This document shows positions 1-11,290 of a stretch of 64,000 bases of DNA, piece by piece. The position numbers were made by a program, and so were the translations under genes. The stretch is from Lutjanus erythropterus (Eukaryota; Chordata; Actinopteri; Lutjaniformes; Lutjanidae), in the NCBI GenBank assembly GCA_020091685.1, contig CM034609.1, positions 19,574,204 to 19,638,203 on the forward strand. Reading direction: 5' to 3'. The number at the start of each line of letters is the position of its first letter. Within the stretch, counting starts at the first letter, position 1. The notes beneath the pieces are model-generated. The model did no database searches and was not told the origin of the DNA. It worked only from the letters and a program-made list of their open reading frames with translations.

Positions 1-113
1 TCATTTAATAATTAGTTGACACTGTCTTTATGTTCAGGAAATGTCAAAACACACATAAAAAGCTGCCTGAAAAGCTCTAAATGTGGAATCATCTTCTTGC
101 ACTGGCCTATTTA

Positions 114-844
114 TTAAATGGATAGCTCTTATCTTTTTTAAGTGGGGTTGTATGAGGTACATATTGAGAGTCTGTATTACCTGCAGTAGATGGTCAGTTT
201 GACCTCAGTTTGGAGAAGCAGAAAGAGTAGAAGCTAGAAGCTAAGCAATGTGCTACTGTGGACAGGGTGGGCAACAAAATGTATTTTAGCCACCTAACCA
301 AAGTCCTCCTTAAAAAAAAAATCAACATTGGTGTAAGTGTATGCTATATTTACAGTATTTTCTCAGTTTTATCTTGCTGTCAGACAGCCTTTTTGGACAG
401 GAAGCTGCTGTTGTATAAGCCAAATATCACTGTCCATCGCTCAGCCAGACTCCATTGGTGAAATCAGTCATTTTACCTCACAAAACAGAATTCGCAAAAG
501 TTGTCTAACGCTGCCTGAATGGGTTAGTTTGTTTGTATGATTGTATGACTTCAGTGTATCCTTTCAGAACACCAAAGTCACACAATGTCACAAACAAACT
601 AACCAATCGAGGCAGTGGTAGACCAGCAACTCTCATGCTCTGTGAGGTAAAATGACCAATTTCACCAAGGGGGTTTGGTTGAGCGAGCGATATTTGGCTT
701 ATGTAACAACTGTTTCCCATCAGTTTAGCTTCCATACTGCTACTCTTGTCAGCATGTTGACCAGCATCTACTGCAGGTAATACACAGACTATTGATAAGT
801 ACCTCATGCAACCCTACTTCAAATAACCCAAACTATCTATTTAA
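114..844. mobile_element. TTAA-flanked foldback (palindromic) MITE
   Basis: Two long inverted arms (about 114-550 and 565-844) meet near 556-570. The left end reads TTAAATGGATAG and the reverse complement of the right end reads TTAAATAGATAG. Further in, both arms carry GTATGAGGTAC or GCATGAGGTAC, then TATTACCTGCAGTAGATG. A TTAA tetranucleotide sits at both outer edges (114-117 and 841-844), as for TTAA-specific transposons such as piggyBac or Kolobok. The right arm lacks about 150 bp present in the left arm. No transposase is encoded, so the element is non-autonomous. Internal sequence is shared with the element at 27814-28298. Confidence 0.7.
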
Positions 845-3149
845 TGATCCTCAAGTCCCACCACCATGATATCTACAAGAGAAACGTCTTTCATCTTTAC
901 ATTCCCAACACTTGTGTGTGCTGTCTGTCTGAACCCATATGCTGTGCAGGCCTGAGGCCCGGCCCTGCCAGTCACCACCACTTGAATGGGGGAGCAAAGT
1001 GTTTAGCTGCCGTTACCCGCACACAATACACCAACACAATGGCATTTCCTGTCCCTGCTGTTTCACCTGCATGGTCACTTTTCAGTCAGTGCGCGCACTG
1101 ATTCAGCACAAATCATTCACACACACACACGCACACGCACAGTCACATACTACACACATTTGACACAGACACGCACATACAGAGGCCATACATCTGCCCG
1201 CATAAACACATGCACACACATACATACACACAAGCCCTTGGCTGCACAACAGGCCCGACATTGCATTCACTGATAGATGCAGCTAAAGTATTTATTCTGA
1301 GTGTTTGTTTCTATTCAGCGCAGTTCATTTGTATGCTGTGGGATGCGCCAGCAAAGACTTGGGCTCTGAATGAGCATCCATTGCAGTTCTGCTGTCAATT
1401 GAAGCAGCCGGGCCAGACAACACGGATGGGAGGGGAACCACAGACTGAGGATCTGGATCAGGGATGGAGGTTCTGCCTGGTTAGCTAGCCCCGTGGCTAT
1501 TACTTTTAAGTCCAAAATGGTACAAATTGGTTTTTGCCAGGCTAAATTTGAATGTCTGTTTTGGAAATCAACTAAACCTGTTAGGCGAGGGCTAAAAACG
1601 GCAAGGTTATTAAAAATAACTCTGGTTCCGCGAGTTAAGGGAAGGAAGTTTTTTCTCACAATGAAACCAGGAGCTTTAAGTTCAGTTGCTGGATAAGAGG
1701 CAAAGAGGGGAAATAATCCTATTTTCCAGAACTTTTACGTTCTCATATCTCAACATACCGTAAGCAGAAACAAACACGGACCCAAAACAGGAACAAACAT
1801 TGCTTGTAGCCAGTAACAAAATGTAAAGTTATACTATTTAAATTGGCATGTGTGGTAAACAATTTTTTAGGGAATTCAAACAGACATTAGGTTACTTAAG
1901 CATTTACATATGCACACAAATACACACACGCACACGGTGACACGGGATTGCACTTGAGCAAATACATGCGCAGACACATGCATAAACACACAGCGCTATA
2001 ATAAGTCCCAGACTTGGGCTAACCAAGCTGCGGCTGGAGACACAGGCTATTCATATCCTTCAGAATGAGAGGTTACAGCTCGAGTCTTTTCCCTTTCCCT
2101 TTTTACTGTAACACAGGAAGGGCATCTGTGTGTGTGTGATTTCACCCCATCGCTGAGGCGAAAGGTCTAGCAAGGCGAGCCGTATTGATTAACATAAGAT
2201 TAACACGGGTTTTGTTTAACATATCCATTCTGACTTGCAATAAGTTTAGCGAGGGCCACGTGAAGCGTTCACTCGGTTAAACAAAGTTGGAATTCAAGTC
2301 ATCCAAGTGACTAAGAAAACACAACTCGCGGCGTTCAGCCTCAGCATCCAACCTCTGGCCTGTCATCATTAATATGTGGGGAAACACTGGAGGGAAACCA
2401 TTTGAAACCATTTGTCCCACTAAATGGTGCCCTTGTCAAGCTGCCTGGGCTTTCTGTTAAGCTCTTAAACTGCCCGGACCAGCTGAAGGATATATTTTAC
2501 TCTGTTGATAATCACAGAGTAGCACAGAACAAGTCGCGCTGGTACTTCTTCTGGTTGCCGCTTTCTGACAGGTTTTAGTCATTTTAAGCTGAAAAATGAT
2601 TTGTGCTGCACAGATAATGGAGTTCAGGCTCAAGACGGCTAAACAATGATAAATGAAAGGATAAAAACATGGGTCAGTTCATGAATGAAGCATCTATCCG
2701 TCATATCTCTCTACCTCTCTCCATCTCCAGCCCTCAGAGACGGGCATCGTTTGTTTGAGACTGATTGTTTGATGTAGCTCCCTGCAGCACTGGCCCCTTT
2801 TTCCCCCTTTTTATGGAGCATGGTATCAATTATATATATGTGTTTTTCTATATATATGCAGCATATGCCTAATCCATATGGCTGGCCTAGAGCTAGAATA
2901 GATGCAGAGCCTCGTGTAATTAACACTTGAAAAGGTCTAGAAATCATTTGATGTATAGGATGGTGACTTTTTTGGTGACTGAGATGGAGTGTAATACAAC
3001 ACTGAAATGGCTGTCAGATTTTATCGGTAGAGAGAGAAGAAAATGTCTTTATGACTGCAAACCATCACAAAGTGGCCAAGGAACAGGAGAGAACTTTGGT
3101 TTTCTTAGTCGATGCACCAGTTCAAGTCTCCATATTATTTGTGTGTGAT
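845..3149. other. Unique non-coding DNA with CA repeats
   Basis: No gene is recognised. Short (CA)n tracts lie near 1118-1145, 1210-1235 and 1915-1935. The stretches 1260-1560 and 2090-2560 are complex, GC-balanced and non-repetitive, which is the texture of conserved non-coding elements, but conservation cannot be judged from one sequence. If the nfix assignment is right, this lies in the first intron of that gene. Confidence 0.5.
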
Positions 3150-3720
3150 GTATTATAGGACCAATATGTAACAATGGCACACCCAGTCCAAATAGTGAGT
3201 TGAATGGGTTGGATCCGTATTTAATATATGTTCTATGATTAAAGCAAGTTGTTTCCCTGCGCCTCCTAACATTACACTTTGACACTGACAAGTGACGACG
3301 AGTCCTCCACTGTTAGTTGATCAGCTGTTTATAGCTATTAGTCGTCTGTCAATGTAAAGTTAAGCCTGTTATCCTGAAAACAAAACCTGAAAATACACAC
3401 CAGAGTCAGAGTTCAGCGACTGCCTGTTTTGCTGCTTGCCAGCCATTAACATACTGTTCAGTTTAACCATTATAAACATCTAGTCGTTCTAAAAGATTAT
3501 TAATATTATTATTATTATTACTATTATCATTTGTTACAGCTCATAAACAGTACTCATACGGTGAACATTCAGCCTTAATTTGAACTCTAATTAAATTGAA
3601 GCAGGCAAACAAACATCAGACAAAGTTAGCAAGTAGCTGCTGAGTACAGTGGAGCATTTAGCAGCTTAAGAGCCAGATGTTTGCCTCTGGAATTAGCACA
3701 TTCAGTTACATTTCTGTCAA
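3150..3720 (+). repeat. Dispersed repeat, family related to 46340-46778 and 63416-64000
   Basis: It shares collinear blocks with 63416-64000: AGTCCAAATAGTGAGTTG, TTGATCAG with a GTCTGTCA block, CTTATCCTGAAAACAAAA and GAACTCTAATTAA. The 46340-46778 copy is in the opposite orientation and is the cleanest at the TTAAAGGAGCAATATG end. No coding sequence is seen. A short (ATT)n tract lies at 3498-3520. This is a non-autonomous DNA transposon-like family. Confidence 0.65.
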
Positions 3721-5900
3721 CTCACAAAAAGCAACTAAATTATAATTTTACAATTTATGACTGAACTTCTCCAGACGTTTGTGACACAGACATGTCATGG
3801 GAATTTCAAAATAAAGGTGTATCTTAAAGATGATGATACAGATCAATATTTTCACTTTGCATCGATTATATTGGATTGTTATATCTCCCCCATTTCCACT
3901 CTTTATACCAAGCAAGGCTAAGCTCACTCATAGAAATAAAGCAAACATGGGAAAGGGTTAAGATATTTTCTAAACACTGTAGGTTGTTAAACTTACTCAA
4001 TCGACCGGTGCACTCTCACAGGCATGTTAAGACAATACGGCGTGTCAACATGAATCTTGATCTCAGTACCTCAGTTGCACTCTGCCTGCTCTCTTCTCTT
4101 CTCTGTATACACAGTAAGTCACATCTGAAGGGGAGTGATTAAAGGTAGAAACAATAGGACATGTCCAAGCTGTTTGTAAACACACAAGAAATATAGTTTA
4201 TTGTTTGTGCCAAAATTTGGGGTTGGTAAAGCTTCATGAGCAGAGCAAAATAATAAGAAATATAGGCAGAGGGCAGGATCTCTGCAGACATGGCCATCAC
4301 ACACTTCTAGTGGGTTATAAGTGATGACTTGACGTGATTATATTTTGGAGTCTATACATTGTTTTTTGAGAAAAATGTGCCTATAAGTTGGCTGTCTTTC
4401 ATGGCATTGGATTTAACAGAGCACATATACATATGGCCCACCTCCCCTGACTCTCTCATTCTCTTGATCATACACAGACACACACCAGCACAGAAACCAC
4501 CTGGGTTTCCATATTTATGGATACACAACAATCCACAAGAGGCAGGTATCCTCACAATCACTGATTAACAACCTTCTGATCCTTCCACTGTACCATCCTA
4601 ATCATTTGCAGCGTTTGAGCTCAACAGTTTTCTGGAGCATCAGAGGCTTCTCTTCTACTGCAAAACACAACTGACATCCTACCCAGTCCCACTTCATTCA
4701 GCCTTAATTGTATCCTCATTCTTCACCTGGTAACAAGCTAACAAACCTGTGCAGATGTGGCAAGCACATCAAAGAGAGGGAGGGATGGGAGGGGGAACTT
4801 GTTTGTAGAAAAAAATGTGTGGGGGAATATGAAAGGGGAAATTTTTACGTTGTGTGAGTCCAAGCCAGCGCCACCTCAGGGAGAAATGCTGGAAAAATGT
4901 GATATTTTACACCTGCATCTCAGGAGGTGAGGAATGAGACAGGGAGCAGGGGAGGCGGTAATTAGAGGAGTGTGCGTGCATGTGTGTGTGTGTGTGCGTG
5001 CGTGTGTGTTTATAAAGGATTTTTAGTATGTTTCTGGGGCTTGCCACTGGTTCTTTTTCAGCATTCAATTTGGTACGATGCATTCGATGCCAGATTATTA
5101 AAAATGCTAAACCTGGTTACGAATGCTAAAAAAAAAGTGTTGAAAATTTAAACAAATATGCTAATATTGTTACAGTGATAAATAGCTGGCAAGCTCTGTT
5201 TAATGAATAATGCTATTGGCTCTAATTCCTCATTAAGGCCCTAAAGAGGAGAGTGAAGAGAGAAAATACATGTATTGTTGTTGTGATTTTTTTTTTTTCC
5301 AAATTAAACTCGGAAGGCAGAAGATACCAACACCTTCCCAAATTAAGTAGATTCAAATTACTCGGTTACACAGCTGGTGTGCAGTCTGGGGTGTCTTGTG
5401 AAACCAATTAATGTGAGGGTTAAGTCTTGATAAAGTAATTGAGGCAGGGTTAGAAATGAGATGGAAGAGTTAGGAGTGTTATGTGATCAGCCTGAGCTTG
5501 ATGAGACAAAGTAAGGCATCCTTTACACTGCAAAAAAAAATAGCCATATCCAAAGAATTCTTGTTAAAATAAGTTTTACGAAATCTGTCAGGGTTGTCGG
5601 ACATATCGTAGTGTTTACAAAGCAAAAACGATCCAATTTCATCTGCCATTTTACCTCAGATAATCCTCATACCTCTGTTTTATTTCAAGATTACAAATAA
5701 AACTATAAAACTAAACTCACTTAAAGTCATAAAGGCAGGCAGTAAAAGACACCCTGCTTCTTACACTAAGTTAATCACAGTACATTTGAAACTTTCGAAG
5801 AGTAAATGCTCCAAAAACAAGAGTTAACATGAACAAAAACAGCTTTTTGCACCTGTGGTAAGGTCTGTTTTAATTGACATGCATGTAAAAATAGACTTAG
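3721..5900. other. Unique non-coding DNA with one dispersed-repeat copy and a TG microsatellite
   Basis: The part at about 4180-4380 matches 43950-44100 in the same orientation: CTCTGCAGA, a CATCAC block, ACACACTTCTA, and ATAAGTGATGA. It is therefore a dispersed repeat. A (TG)n microsatellite lies at about 4981-5008. A block starting CTGCAAAAAAAAATAG at 5528 resembles the short TIRs of other AT-rich repeats here. Nothing coding is recognised. Confidence 0.5.
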
Positions 5901-5904
5901 TGTT

Positions 5905-6730
5905 ATAATACTTTATTACCGCCACCAAGAAGTTTATGTTTTCAGTTCAGTTTGTTTGTTTGTGTCTTTGTGTGCAGGATTATGGTAAAACTACCGGCCA
6001 GATTTTCATGAAACTCGGTGGAAGGGTGAAGCCTGTGCTGAGGGAGAACATGTTTTGAAGAAAATTATAGAGCAGATCCAAATCACAGGGCAGGTGCACA
6101 AATTATTTTTCACTTTTGTTAACACTGCATGATAGGTTAGTTGTAACACAGATGTTAATCATCATCATGTTCGATATAGCTTTTCATTATCTTCTCAGTA
6201 TCACTGCCAATATCACTTTTTTCTATTTTAGCTCACTTATCTTACTTCTATTGTTATTCTATCAGGCCCTGTTGTATTACATTTACTCCTTATACAATTT
6301 ATATTTTATTATTCACTTCATATTTAAAACTCTATTGTTGTTGTTATCATGTTACTGTAATTTTTGGAGCAATCTGGCACAAGAATTTCCTTCAGGATCA
6401 CTAAAGCTCTATCTTATCTTATCTTATCTTATCTTGCTAGCTGTCTAGCTGGGCTTAGCTTATCCTTTGCAAAATGTGCCGAATGTGTTGCACATGTGGG
6501 AACCTACTGTAATTAAAATGAACAGTATGTCAAAACTACTAACATACCTCAAACATCATTGTACAAACAAGTGCAGCAGGTTTTTAAGAAGAGAGCAGTG
6601 TCTAAATAATCATTTTTTCCAACCAAAATAAAAGGTTATTGTGGGCTAGGATGAACCGCATTTGTTAGAAGACTATACTATCAGCCTTGGCGGAGGTCAG
6701 CCCTCCTTGAGTGCCCTTCAAGTTTTACAG
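5905..6730 (+). mobile_element. Composite repeat: DNA-element ends interrupted by a retroposon tail
   Basis: The left part (about 5909-6140) contains TACCGGCCAGATTTTCATG and an ACAAATTATTTTTCAC block. The right part (about 6680-6727) contains CTTGGCGGAGGTCAGC and GAGTGCCCTTC. I remember these as the two ends of one common fish repeat. Between them is AT-rich DNA ending in AAGAATTTCC, TTCAGGATCACTAAAG and an (ATCTT)n tail at 6411-6437. That is the usual 3' tail of a LINE/SINE-type retroposon, so a retroposon appears to have landed inside the older element. Confidence 0.55.
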
Positions 6731-6969
6731 ATGTGACCCCGAAGAGGGCTGACCTGTAATATCGACAAATAAAAACTAGACGAGTATTTAGCTGCCAATA
6801 TACTTAAATGTTTTTGTAGTCCTGTACAGAAATCACCAGTGTTTGTCTTTGTTTTCGGGTGTACTCATGATTAAAAAAATAGTCATTATAGACACCCTAC
6901 GCTCTTTAATCTGAAAATTAAAAAGGACGCTACACTGTTGTTACACATATAGGTAAATTTATCCACCAT

Positions 6970-7330
6970 GGTGAGTAGAGCTGCAATTATCAGTCAATTA
7001 GTTGTCCTCTATCAAATTAAACAACTATTTTGATAACCGAGTAATTGTTTTGAGTCTTTTTTTTCAGCCTCTCAGGTTCTTTAGTCCTCTATGTCAGCAG
7101 TTGTTGAAAAATCTGGGTTACAAACTGGGGATATGGAGTGTGAAAGATGAGGCTACTCAACAGCCAGAGAAGGTTTAATGAACAATGCTGCCAAGTTGCA
7201 TTATGGGAATTGTAGTATCCCGCTTTTGTGAAGCTTGACACGTCAGAGTGGCTGAAAGTCAGGATACCTCTGATATCTCAGCTTCTGCTGCCTCAATTTT
7301 GACCATTCTTTTTAAAAATCTCCCTCTCAT
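6970..7330 (-). repeat. Two abutting repeat fragments (GCTGCAACTAA family and CTGCTGCCTCAATTTT family)
   Basis: Positions 6972-7110 are a reverse-oriented fragment of the family at 17616-17928 (GAGCTGCAATTATCAGTCAA, TTTAGTCCTCTATG). Positions 7110-7330 contain GCATTATGGGAATTGTAG and CTGCTGCCTCAATTTTGACC, shared with 28315-28340. Both are non-coding, transposon-derived fragments. Confidence 0.6.
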
Positions 7331-7886
7331 AAGTCCCCTAATTTTATACAAGAACTGCCCCATGAAGGTCTTGTTCTTCTGCTTCTTACAGTTGCTTGGA
7401 TTTTAAAAAGATACTTTTAAACAATTTAGATCCATGACTCTTTTACTGTCACAGGTAACTTTTCTTTCTTTTTCTTTTGATGAATTAAGTGCAACATGAA
7501 TGTCACGTCAAAGAACGTGTCACAAGATTACGTCTCTCGCTGTGACCTCGCTAGCCACTCTGCTAAACCCTACTACAACAGTTACAGCAGCTTAAAAACT
7601 AATCAACCTGACAAACCCGTCTGAGCTCACTCTCCTAATATTTACGCTGTTTGAGTGCATTATCAGAGTTTCCATCTTCAAACTACGGCAAAAGCTTACA
7701 CGCCACATAAGCTATCATAGCCTGCTCGAAGCCTTATTTATTTTTCCAGGGAAGAGTCGAGGCCAGGACAAACATAATAGCATAATATTCTGTATACAGT
7801 GAGGGATGACATCACTGGCAGCAACAGCCAAGAAGGAGATCACACAAGACTGGAAAACCGCTTGTCTGATCATCATGAGGCGGGCT

Positions 7887-7917
<31 letters not shown>

Positions 7918-8265
7918 TTCACTCAGTGTGTGATACAATTACCCCAACTATTTACACAGCTATTTACACTCCATGATTACTGTATTTGTTTTTTAATGCT
8001 CCTATACTGCACATCACACATATGCCGACAATGAGAGAGCAGCTGAGACTTTTAATGCACATGACTGATATTGCTTATTATAGAGGTGTAATATCTATAT
8101 AAACTATCATTTGGAACCAAACATGTGACATGTTTACAGTTTCATGAGGATGGGTCATATTTCCTTTTTACTTTCCAACTAGATGTGGCTCATAGTATCT
8201 CAATATTTTTAGGTTATTCTGGCTATATCTCGACATACATGTTTCTCTAAAATAACATACTGTTA
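7331..8265. other. Unique non-coding DNA with a CA microsatellite
   Basis: A pure (CA)n microsatellite lies at about 7889-7916. Apart from it I see no gene or recognisable element here. Confidence 0.5.
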
Positions 8266-8565
8266 AGGCTAGGTGACATGGATAAAATCACATGTAACAA
8301 TATTTTTAAGCAAATACCTGTATCAATGTTTATTGATATTCTGAATATCAATAAACTATGACTATTGGTGCTTTCACATACTATTAACACAATGAGATTT
8401 TTGATAAATAATCATGAGTAATGTGGATACTGAAATGTAGGTTTTACAACAAGAAAAAAGCCTAAACTTACGCCATATGATGATATGACACCTAAAATCG
8501 AAGATGATATCTAGTCTCATATCACAATGTAGATAAAATATCGATATATAGCCCAACCTTTTTTC
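8266..8565. mobile_element. MITE with imperfect GGCTAGGTGACATGG / ATATATAGCCCAACC ends
   Basis: The left end (AGGCTAGGTGACATGGATAA) and right end (TCGATATATAGCCCAACCTT) are imperfect inverted repeats. The inside carries TGACTATTGGTGCTTTCACA and AATGAGATTTTTGATAAATA, blocks I recognise from a widespread fish MITE. No coding capacity. A much shorter related piece (GGGTTGCACGATATGG) occurs near 57977. Confidence 0.55.
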
Positions 8566-10379
8566 CAACATATATGGAAAAATCAATAACCTGATCCAGA
8601 TCATCTCTAAAGAAAAGTGGAGCTTAAGTGTGTATGTGTGTGTCAGACACAGAGCATCAGCCTCGGGGGGAAAGTAATGAAATCCTGACACTGATTGACA
8701 GATGCCTCCAGTGCACTCTGACTAAACTAACATGCAACTGAAATATTTGGCAGCAATTCACAATATATTTCCTTAAAAAAAAAAAAAAAAAAAAAAGAGG
8801 TGTGTTGCTGCTATAAGTAGGAGAATAACAAGTCGAGATAATCCCATGTGAGGCCTGTCCTGAATTCTGTATCATTTTTACTGATGAGCTTCTTGGGCAG
8901 CTGCCATGTCAGCTAGGATGCTCGTAAACAAATAATTATTCATACTAATAATCTTCCATATTCATGTGCAAATAAGATCCCCTTCCTGGTATCTAAGCAG
9001 CTTCAAGGTTGTATGTGGGAGGTTCCCCTAACTATTGCCTGAGTTGACTCATTTCATGCCAAAAGGAGAATATCTAAGGGGTCAAGGATGTATAAGCTAT
9101 ATATAAGAATTCTGTATAAAACAGACTTTTCATGACTTATTTTAAAATGTATGAGCACTGCATTCAAATGCATGTTTTCTCAACCTCACAGGAAATGCAT
9201 TTGACAATTTAAACACATATCCTCTTAGGGTCAAATGGGGATAAAACAAGAGGATTTTTTTTTTCAAATAGGCCTACATATTATAAAGAAACCTCAAATA
9301 AAACCAGAAATGTTGTATCCTAAAAGAATGCTAAAAGTGAGTTCAAGCTTTACAAACATTTTCTTTGTGATGTCACAGGATTTCTCTGAATTGCACATAT
9401 AAATCACCTGCGTAAAGCAGGAATTGGTTTAAACCGCTGTGCGTAATTACGCACAAATCAAATAGGCACATAATTGAATGTTGGCGCAAAAAAAGTTCCA
9501 TCCACTCATGGCCAAATTTCCAAACTCTCTTTAACTGTGCTTTTAGGTGGGACTCGGGCTGTGGGAGCTCCACACATGCCACCATGTCACCTATAACGCC
9601 TCTTGATTAGCTACTTACACTGTATGACATGCGATAGTGCGTTATCATATGTGGCTATAAATAGTCTACAGACAGGCCCGCATCAGAGACCACTGCAATG
9701 AGAGGAGTCACAAACGGCAGAAGGCGGTGGGCATCGGGCGGTGAACTGAGAGGGCTGGACACTGATTTGGACAGGAGGTTGGAAAGACATTCTGGCAACA
9801 TGTTGTTAACTTAAAACAAGGTGCATTACGTTTCCCTAACAGTAACATCATTTTAAATCATGCAATATTCTAACAAGGCAGACTCTCCTAGTTTTAAAAA
9901 AAAAATAACCACCATAATGAGTGGAACTGTGACAGCTAACACACACAGGTAGGTGGAAGGACTTGGCACACTCTTTAGTGACTGTTACCCATTAAAGTAA
10001 ATGGTAACACACACAAGAATTATAAGTGGGTAACTCAGCCCACTAAACTTTACTTTCAACTTCTCTCTGTGTATCATTAAATCTATGAACAACTACAATG
10101 AATCTGACTGCATAAATGAGCAAATTATTGGTTTACATAGCACGTACCATTGTGGTGCAGGGAAATGTGCCAACACTCTCAAAGACCCATTTTCCACTCT
10201 GAAAAGTTCGGCTTCCAAAAAAAAGTGTGTGGGAGAGAAAAGTGCTCGGTTTCTTCTTCTGCTGGGCCTTATACCGGAAGCAAAAGAGCCCTAATACACG
10301 GCCTGCTGCCCGGTAAACATTTTTTTTTCCTAATTTTTAGTCAACTCTTCTTAGTCAAGGCAAAGGAGGACAGTGCCGT
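8566..10379. other. Unique non-coding DNA with a poly(A) tract and a TATA-like site
   Basis: A pure A tract of about 23 bases lies at 8775-8797. GGCTATAAATAGTC near 9652-9665, followed by a GC-richer stretch to about 9790, has the layout of a TATA promoter, but nothing downstream supports a transcript. No coding exon is seen. Confidence 0.45.
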
Positions 10380-11290
10380 ATAATCCAAGTCGTCTGCTCC
10401 CCGACTTCTTCACGCAAGGTGTTTATCGCTTTAAACTCGTGGTATTTCCATGAAAACCGTCCTCTCTCTCTCCAGTCTGTCTGTCCGGTACCGTAATGTC
10501 CACCGAGTGGCCGCGCTCTGCGCCACCGACACAGTCACCGTGTGAGCCCGAGTGGCAGAGCAGGAGTCTGGCTGTGCACCGACAGTAAGTAGCTCGCACT
10601 CTCTGCTTACGCGCTCACCAGATCAGCTGTTGCTCCTGCAGAGGGGACGCCGCCGCGCACTTTCGCTTGTGCATGCTCCTCTCCGGCTTTCCGCTGATGT
10701 AAAAAACGTGGAGGTCCGACTCCTCACCCCTGCTCCTCAGTGACCGGAGAAAGTTGCGGAGTAGAGAGCGGCGTCTGAAACCAAACTCACCATGTGGCAG
10801 CGCGACATCAGGCTTGATGAGACGAGCGGGACTTGGTGGTGGGCAATGCCAGCCGGGACTGCCTACAGGCTGAACACAGTTAACAAGGAGATGAAATGTG
10901 CCTGCGTGAGACACCGAGCCGCCAAAATTAAGTAAACAAACGCTCGAAGTGAAAACACAGCGTGGCTGCACGCACACACGCACCAGTGAGGACGTGTGGA
11001 CGGTGTCCTGTCCTGTCCTGTCCTGCGGCCGCGGCCGGAGAAGCGGAGCGGAGGGCTGGTGAATTATTAATAACCAGAGCGGTTCACAGTCTGTCGTGTT
11101 CAGTGAGTAACCAGGGCGGCAGCTGGGGGTTTAGAGGAATTAAATACGGGCTCAGAGTAAACCATGGACGCAGGGGATTAGTAGCTCTCACCGGCAAAAG
11201 TGTAGGGGCAGCTCGGGGCCGACAGAGAGGGCGGGAGGGAGCGGAGCGGAGGTTAGGGAGCGGTGGGGGAAGCAGCCGCCGCGGCAGGTT
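10380..11290. promoter_or_regulatory. CpG island, probable bidirectional promoter of the NFI gene
   Basis: This is the only long CpG-dense, GC-rich stretch in the left 55 kb. It includes a not-quite-pure (TCCTG)n run at about 11004-11026 followed by GCGGCCGCGGCCGG. It contains a strong 5' splice-site motif on each strand. On + there is GACA then GTAAGT (10585-10590); on - there is CCACATG then GTGAGT (10790-10785). That layout suggests a CpG-island promoter with short first exons in both directions. The - strand direction fits the NFI gene whose alternative exon is at 31358-31435. There is no transcript evidence. Confidence 0.55.
10791..10808 (-). CDS. Candidate short coding first exon of the NFI gene (MSRCHM)
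   Basis: On the - strand an ATG at 10808 opens six codons (MSRCHM), ending exactly at a good donor (ATG then GTGAGT) in phase 0. NFI genes join very short alternative first exons in phase 0 to the exon that begins DEFHPF. The reading frame, donor and CpG-island position all fit that pattern. The first in-frame stop upstream is near 10863, and no earlier in-frame ATG lies between. The six residues do not match an NFI N-terminus I remember (MYSP.CLTQ or MLPACRLQ types). The exon may be mostly 5' UTR, or the match may be chance. The DEFHPF exon is not in the window. Confidence 0.3.

Noticed and set aside
6116-6448. 110-codon Leu/Tyr-rich frame
   Set aside because: AT-rich retroposon tail ending in an ATCTT microsatellite.
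9650-9800. TATA promoter at CTATAAATAG
   Set aside because: No downstream exon or start-site element; a single AT-rich match is expected by chance in this composition.
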